From: Nitrospiraceae bacterium
Lineage (GTDB): Bacteria; Nitrospirota; Thermodesulfovibrionia; Thermodesulfovibrionales; UBA1546
Length of the DNA stretch: 10,943 bases
Assembly: GCA_003535475.1 (NCBI GenBank)
Contig: DOHC01000257.1
Span: forward strand, 1-10,943
Direction of reading: 5' to 3'
Made by a program: the position numbers and the translations under genes. The stretch's first letter is position 1. Each line of letters opens with the position of its first letter. Positions 8,138 through 10,943 of the stretch are shown here, piece after piece. The notes under the pieces are model-generated. The model saw only the letters and a list, made by a program, of their open reading frames with translations, was not told where the DNA came from and made no database searches.

Positions 8138-8409
8138 GCGTTCCCTTCCTTTTTCCTCAGCAGCTCGACTGTGGACGGTGTCTCTTTGGTAGTTTCGTTT
8201 TCCAATTGATTAAAAGCATTCTTGAGATCTTCCGTGACGCTTCCCATCAACAGGTCACAACCAAAGAGCAGTTCTTTGTTATCGCTGTAGTCGCTTTCTG
8301 TATTTCCCCACAGGCGCCCGATAGCTTCTCTCAGGAATTCATGTTTACACCACGCTTCCCGGATCACATCTGCCACATCTGATAGTCTTTTCTCCCTGTC
8401 CTCTGCCAT
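8134..8409 (-). CDS. hypothetical 91-aa acidic protein
   Basis: Not recognised as any known family. The 91-residue product is highly charged, predicted soluble and mostly helical, with an aromatic/Cys-containing middle (REAWCKHEFLREAIGRLW, about residues 17-34) and a second amphipathic stretch (LLFGCDLLMGSVTEDLKNAFNQLENE, about 47-72). Its tail, KETPSTVELLRKKEGNA, is basic and probably disordered. The ATG at 8409 follows a good ribosome site (AGGAGA, six bases upstream). It is the last gene of the minus-strand cassette, 55 bases after the recombinase stop, and is followed by a strong terminator. Its position suggests a recombinase accessory factor or a cargo gene, but that is only inference. 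Confidence 0.65.
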   Translation of the reverse strand: MAEDREKRLSDVADVIREAWCKHEFLREAIGRLWGNTESDYSDNKELLFGCDLLMGSVTEDLKNAFNQLENETTKETPSTVELLRKKEGNA

Positions 8410-8443
8410 TTCCTATCTCCTTTTGTTCTGTACGTTATTGAAA

Positions 8444-8458
8444 GGCATCAAAGATGCC
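8444..8458 (-). promoter_or_regulatory. hairpin between recombinase and 91-aa gene
   Basis: GGCATC-TTT-GATGCC is a perfect 6-bp stem on the minus strand, 6 bases after the recombinase stop. Only TTTC follows, so it is at best a weak terminator or an mRNA processing/stability hairpin within the operon. Confidence 0.4.
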
Positions 8459-8464
8459 TGGCCC

Positions 8465-9202
8465 CTACAACAAAGACAAGTCAGGTTTATCGACTCGCAC
8501 GCCCGCATACTCCATAACCCCTTGATAGATTGGGTTATCGAGCATGTATTTCACAGTTCCCGCATACCACCTCCCCCCTCTTGCAGAAGGAATGCCCTCC
8601 TGATTGAGATAAGCAGCAATTTCACGGAGTGAATGTCGGTCTCTCAGTGAAAAGATGGTCCTGATTGCGTCTGCCTCTTCACTGTTCACAATAAGCTCTT
8701 TGTCTTTTGCTCTGTAGCCATATGCAGGGCTGCCTCCTGCATAACCGGCTTTACGGGCCTTGTTCATCCTTCCACCTGATAGTCGCATAGTGATGAAACT
8801 CTTCTCAAGCTCTGAGACGATCCCCATGAACTGACGGAACGCTTTACGCATCGGATCATTTGAACATATATCCGGCTCTTTGATCGAGATAAGGGTTTTA
8901 TTCATATCCAGGAGCTTCCGTAATAGGTGTTCCTGAATATAGAGATCCCGTGCCAGGCGATCCAACTTAAAGATCATCACGCCTTCTATGTCCGGCTGAG
9001 CTTCAAGCTGGTCGAACATCCCGGCAAGGCCCGGGCGATTATCGAGGTCCTTTGTTCCAGAGATCCCGTTATCGCTGAATATTTCAACCAGGTTGTAACC
9101 CTTCGCTGTAGCGTATTCAATCAACGCCTGACGCTGGATCTCGATAGTGCCTTCTTCTTTTTGGTTTTCCGTGGATACACGGCAATAGCCTATCAGTCTC
9201 AC
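8465..9202 (-). CDS. serine recombinase (resolvase/invertase family), short form
   Basis: A 245-residue site-specific recombinase. The N-terminal resolvase domain (1-145) shows GYCRVSTENQ with Arg8 and the catalytic Ser10, the DNGISGT segment (44-50), and IFKLDRLARD with Asp81, Arg82 and Arg85. It is followed by a long E-type helix (SELEKSFITMRLSGGRMNKARKAG). Residues about 155-232 (GSPAYGYR...EADAIRTIF...IPSARGGRWYAGTVKYMLDNPIYQGV) form the PF07508 'Recombinase' DNA-binding domain. Large serine integrases (about 450-600 aa) continue with a zinc ribbon and coiled coil; this protein stops straight after the recombinase domain at DLSLL, so it is a short form or a natural truncation. The GTG at 9202 is chosen because AAAGGA precedes it and GYCRVS follows at the usual distance. 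It starts 12 bases after the 41-aa gene stop. Confidence 0.93.
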   Translation of the reverse strand: MRLIGYCRVSTENQKEEGTIEIQRQALIEYATAKGYNLVEIFSDNGISGTKDLDNRPGLAGMFDQLEAQPDIEGVMIFKLDRLARDLYIQEHLLRKLLDMNKTLISIKEPDICSNDPMRKAFRQFMGIVSELEKSFITMRLSGGRMNKARKAGYAGGSPAYGYRAKDKELIVNSEEADAIRTIFSLRDRHSLREIAAYLNQEGIPSARGGRWYAGTVKYMLDNPIYQGVMEYAGVRVDKPDLSLL

Positions 9203-9214
9203 GTTTGATCCTTT

Positions 9215-9340
9215 CTATAGTAATATTTTTAACAGCTTTACCCCTCCAACAATCACCCAAAACCAGACGATGAAGGAACGGATTACCTCTCCAAGTGCTA
9301 CCTCTCCTCTTTGATTAAGTTTTCTAGGTAATTCTCTCAT
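9215..9340 (-). CDS. 41-aa single-helix membrane peptide
   Basis: A small gene of 42 codons: ATG at 9340, TAG at 9215-9217. The peptide begins with a basic, polar N-terminus (MRELPRKLNQRGEVALGEV) and ends in one hydrophobic helix (about residues 20-41, with FIVWFWVIVGG), so it should insert in the inner membrane. Support for translation is strong: a perfect AAGGAGGT (9349-9356) lies eight bases upstream, and the stop is 12 bases before the recombinase GTG, so the two are co-transcribed and perhaps translationally coupled. No family is recognised. It could be a toxin-like, holin-like or regulatory micropeptide of the mobile segment; nothing in the sequence chooses between these. Confidence 0.6.
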   Translation of the reverse strand: MRELPRKLNQRGEVALGEVIRSFIVWFWVIVGGVKLLKILL

Positions 9341-9348
9341 TTTGTTTC

Positions 9349-9376
9349 ACCTCCTTTGTTGCGATAGGGCAACCCT
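9349..9376 (-). promoter_or_regulatory. leader hairpin plus strong Shine-Dalgarno before 41-aa gene
   Basis: On the minus strand TAGGG-TTG-CCCTA forms a small hairpin, and an overlapping GTTGC...GCAAC pairing (loop CCTATC) would exclude it. Nine bases after the shared 11-mer AGGGTTGCCCT comes AAGGAGGT. The arrangement mirrors that before the V4R gene (3363-3393), hinting at a common leader element able to switch between two folds. Confidence 0.35.
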
Positions 9377-9442
9377 ACCGGAGCTCATTAATAGGCTGCG
9401 CAAAAAAATAATGCTGTTTAGAGCCAATGAAATAAGGGGCTT

Positions 9443-9844
9443 GTGAAAAGGGAATGCAAAAACTCACATATAGTAGAGAGTGATATGGACATGATTACTT
9501 TGATTGTTCTCATTTTTGTATCTGACAACCTGAAAACAGGTTATGGGCTCCCTGGAGCTACCTTATCCCTTCCGCTCGACGTAAAAGTAAGAGCGAGGAA
9601 TGAGGCAGTGTATAAATTCTTTGTATTTTTTATACAGAGAGCACAATCAAGCCTTTACAAGGCAAGAAGTCTTAAAAAATCAATCACTGTTGTCAAAGAA
9701 CAATCTGGAGAGACCCCCCTTCACTTCAATCTCTCCTGCACCCAGGCACCTCTTGCTAATAGGATGTTCTTTGAAATCCCAAGGATAGGTATGCATAAAA
9801 GATCAAATAAATTTATGGAGGTTAAAAAACAATGGCAGATTTAA
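9443..9844 (+). other. spacer with a doubtful 133-codon open frame
   Basis: The 491 bases between the two divergent genes hold no gene I can support. One open frame runs from a GTG at 9443 (or an ATG at 9485) to 9844, overlapping the first 13 bases of the 359-aa gene. It has no family resemblance, only a short hydrophobic start (MDMITLIVLIFVSDNL), and no convincing ribosome site. The spacer also contains a perfect hairpin AACCTG-AAAA-CAGGTT (9527-9542) and a near-palindrome GGCTCCCTGGAGCT just after it. It may be a long regulatory leader, a decayed gene, or a non-coding RNA. Confidence 0.2.
9771..9799 (+). promoter_or_regulatory. candidate sigma-70 promoter of the 359-aa gene
   Basis: TTGAAA (9771-9776) and CATAAA (9794-9799) are separated by 17 bases, with TATG directly before the -10 box. 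Transcription would start near 9806, giving a leader of about 25 bases that contains GGAGGT (9817-9822). The -10 matches only 4 of 6 positions. Confidence 0.4.
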
Positions 9845-10911
9845 CAGCAACAGAAAAACTGGAACGAGCAAGGAGAAGTATCATGGTCGCGGAGGAGCGG
9901 CTTAACGTCATCAATAACAAGCTTCCCGGTCTGAATTGCGAACTCGACGACCTGATTGTGATCAACGAGACTCAGGGCTATAAGGGCCGGACGATTGAGC
10001 GATTGCAGGCAGAGATCGATAGTCTGCAAAAAGAGAAGGAGACCTTGGAAAAAACAATCAGTGCCCTTCAGAAGGCATTGCCCGAGTTTGAGAAGGCCTG
10101 GAGGCTTGAGCTTGCGGGTACTGAGTCCCTTGACGCGTACAGGAGCGCCCTAAAGGAACTCACAGGGCTTCTGCATACCATTCCTGCCATTGATGAGCTC
10201 AGAGAGGCTATAAGGAAAGCACAGACGTTCTCAGATAAGCTGGATGAGTCTCAGAGGAATTTCTTTGCGGCATCCCTGAAGCTCAATGATACTCTCCTAC
10301 AAGAGGATATCGAAAGCATAGGCGACGTAAGTATTGAGTGCCTTCAATCAGACGCTCTCAGCTTGAACTATGGGCCGCTGCTGTCCTTTTCTGATGACCT
10401 GATTGACATCGGCGAACAAATCAACGAATTACAGTTCAGCCTTTTCAAGGTGGGAACCGCACAACTTATTATCACGGCGCCGCCCGCGCCTGTTCCGGTC
10501 CCTGAGTATTCCCCCTGTGGAAATTATTATCGAATCAAACAAGGCGGCAAGTGGTATTTATTTAAAAGGGAAAGAAGGCCGGAGAAGAATGGTTATGGGT
10601 TCGAAGATTTCTGGTCCCCTGGTATCGAGAGCGCGAATCAACCGGAGTTCCCTTTTGAACCTGAGTTCTCACCTGATGGCAGATTCCGGATCGAGAGGAA
10701 GAACGGGAGATGGTTACTCTTCCAAAAGATTGAAAACGGTCAGTGGTCAAAAATGAGAGAATCCGAAACCAAGCCGGATTTCCCTGTGGGGCCGCCCATC
10801 CCGATCGAAGAGAAAACAGAGGAACCCTCAAATACTTTCGGACAGTTGGCTTATGGCAATGAAGCTCAGAAGTTCCGGGACCCTGATGAAAAGATTAGCT
10901 CCATATCGTAA
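9832..10911 (+). CDS. hypothetical coiled-coil protein with two C-terminal beta-type repeats
   Basis: A 359-residue protein of unknown family with no signal peptide or membrane segment. Residues about 5-90 form a long charged coiled coil (RLQAEIDSLQKEKETLEKTISALQKAL), and helical sequence continues to about 210. A Pro-rich linker (APPAPVPVP, 216-224) leads to two copies of a module: EYSPCGNYYRIKQGGKWYLF (225-244, running to about 277) and EFSPDGRFRIERKNGRWLLF (278-297, to about 322). Each is followed by a W-containing strand and a PEFPF/PDFPV motif. The modules look like short beta-hairpin units, with a GG/NG turn then W-x-LF. The tail (323-359) is acidic and polar. The ATG at 9832 has GGAGGT nine bases upstream. 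It is divergent from the recombinase cassette. A structural or DNA/cell-wall tethering role is possible; I do not assign one. Confidence 0.8.
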   Translation: MADLTATEKLERARRSIMVAEERLNVINNKLPGLNCELDDLIVINETQGYKGRTIERLQAEIDSLQKEKETLEKTISALQKALPEFEKAWRLELAGTESLDAYRSALKELTGLLHTIPAIDELREAIRKAQTFSDKLDESQRNFFAASLKLNDTLLQEDIESIGDVSIECLQSDALSLNYGPLLSFSDDLIDIGEQINELQFSLFKVGTAQLIITAPPAPVPVPEYSPCGNYYRIKQGGKWYLFKRERRPEKNGYGFEDFWSPGIESANQPEFPFEPEFSPDGRFRIERKNGRWLLFQKIENGQWSKMRESETKPDFPVGPPIPIEEKTEEPSNTFGQLAYGNEAQKFRDPDEKISSIS

Positions 10912-10934
10912 CAGTGGACACCTCCGCTGTTACG
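10907..10934. repeat. 28-bp imperfect inverted repeat over the stop of the 359-aa gene
   Basis: CGTAACAGTGG and CCGCTGTTACG pair over 11 bases (one G-T mismatch pair) around ACACCT. The TAA stop (10909-10911) lies in the left arm. No T run follows before the window ends, so it is not a clear intrinsic terminator. Its 28-bp length and symmetry match the size of crossover sites used by small serine recombinases, which is suggestive only. Confidence 0.5.
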
Positions 10935-10943
10935 GCCTGTCAC

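Noticed and set aside
7991..8209. 72-codon plus-strand open frame after tRNA-Val
   Set aside because: It crosses the terminator hairpin and the antisense end of the 91-aa gene, has no ribosome site and no protein-like character.
9349..9390. Cyclic di-GMP or preQ1 riboswitch in the leader hairpins
   Set aside because: The fragments are too short and lack the conserved cores of those riboswitch classes; only a small hairpin and a Shine-Dalgarno site are visible.
8465..10911. Diversity-generating retroelement or retron
   Set aside because: No reverse transcriptase motif in any frame and no template/variable repeat pair seen.

Overview
The window reads as a bacterial chromosome of moderate GC (by eye mid-40s percent). 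It joins a block of ordinary metabolic and signalling genes (about 1-7940) to an accessory segment that starts just after a tRNA-Val gene (about 7943-10943). The gene set is a Geobacter/Nitrospirota-like mixture: a polyferredoxin membrane protein, a V4R-domain sensor, a GAF-GGDEF protein, and a DUF1015 gene beside gap and pgk. With the interspersed palindromic repeats, this suggests an anaerobic or respiratory lineage such as Nitrospirota or a deltaproteobacterial relative. That placement is inference; no marker gene in the window settles it.

Left part, 1-3943. A cytidine deaminase gene (cdd, +) converges on a minus-strand run. In transcription order the run is: an APS-kinase-like P-loop protein, a V4R-domain protein, a GAF-GGDEF diguanylate cyclase, and a NapH-type membrane iron-sulfur protein. 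The diguanylate cyclase is damaged. One in-frame TAG separates the GAF half from the GGDEF half, and a one-base slip in a run of seven A cuts off the usual GRNRV-type C-terminus.

Middle part, 3944-7867. A mobile-looking palindromic repeat sits 14 bases before the first gene of a plus-strand operon, DUF1015 - gap - pgk (central glycolysis/gluconeogenesis). The DUF1015 gene carries four exact copies of an 8-bp unit inside its reading frame. A 36-bp repeat found at base 1 returns at 7806, just ahead of tRNA-Val.

Right part, 7868-10943. tRNA-Val(CAC) is followed by an 11-bp tandem direct repeat, a strong minus-strand terminator, and a minus-strand three-gene cassette: a 41-aa single-helix membrane peptide, a short-form serine recombinase, and an unrecognised 91-aa acidic protein. 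Divergent from it, across a nearly 490-bp spacer without a convincing gene, is a 359-aa protein with a coiled-coil N-terminal half and two copies of an unrecognised aromatic/basic beta-type module. Inverted repeats with CGTAA(A)CAG...CTGTTAC arms overlap the stop codons of the two outermost genes. This cassette is the most likely place for an undescribed system, but nothing in the sequence proves what it does.
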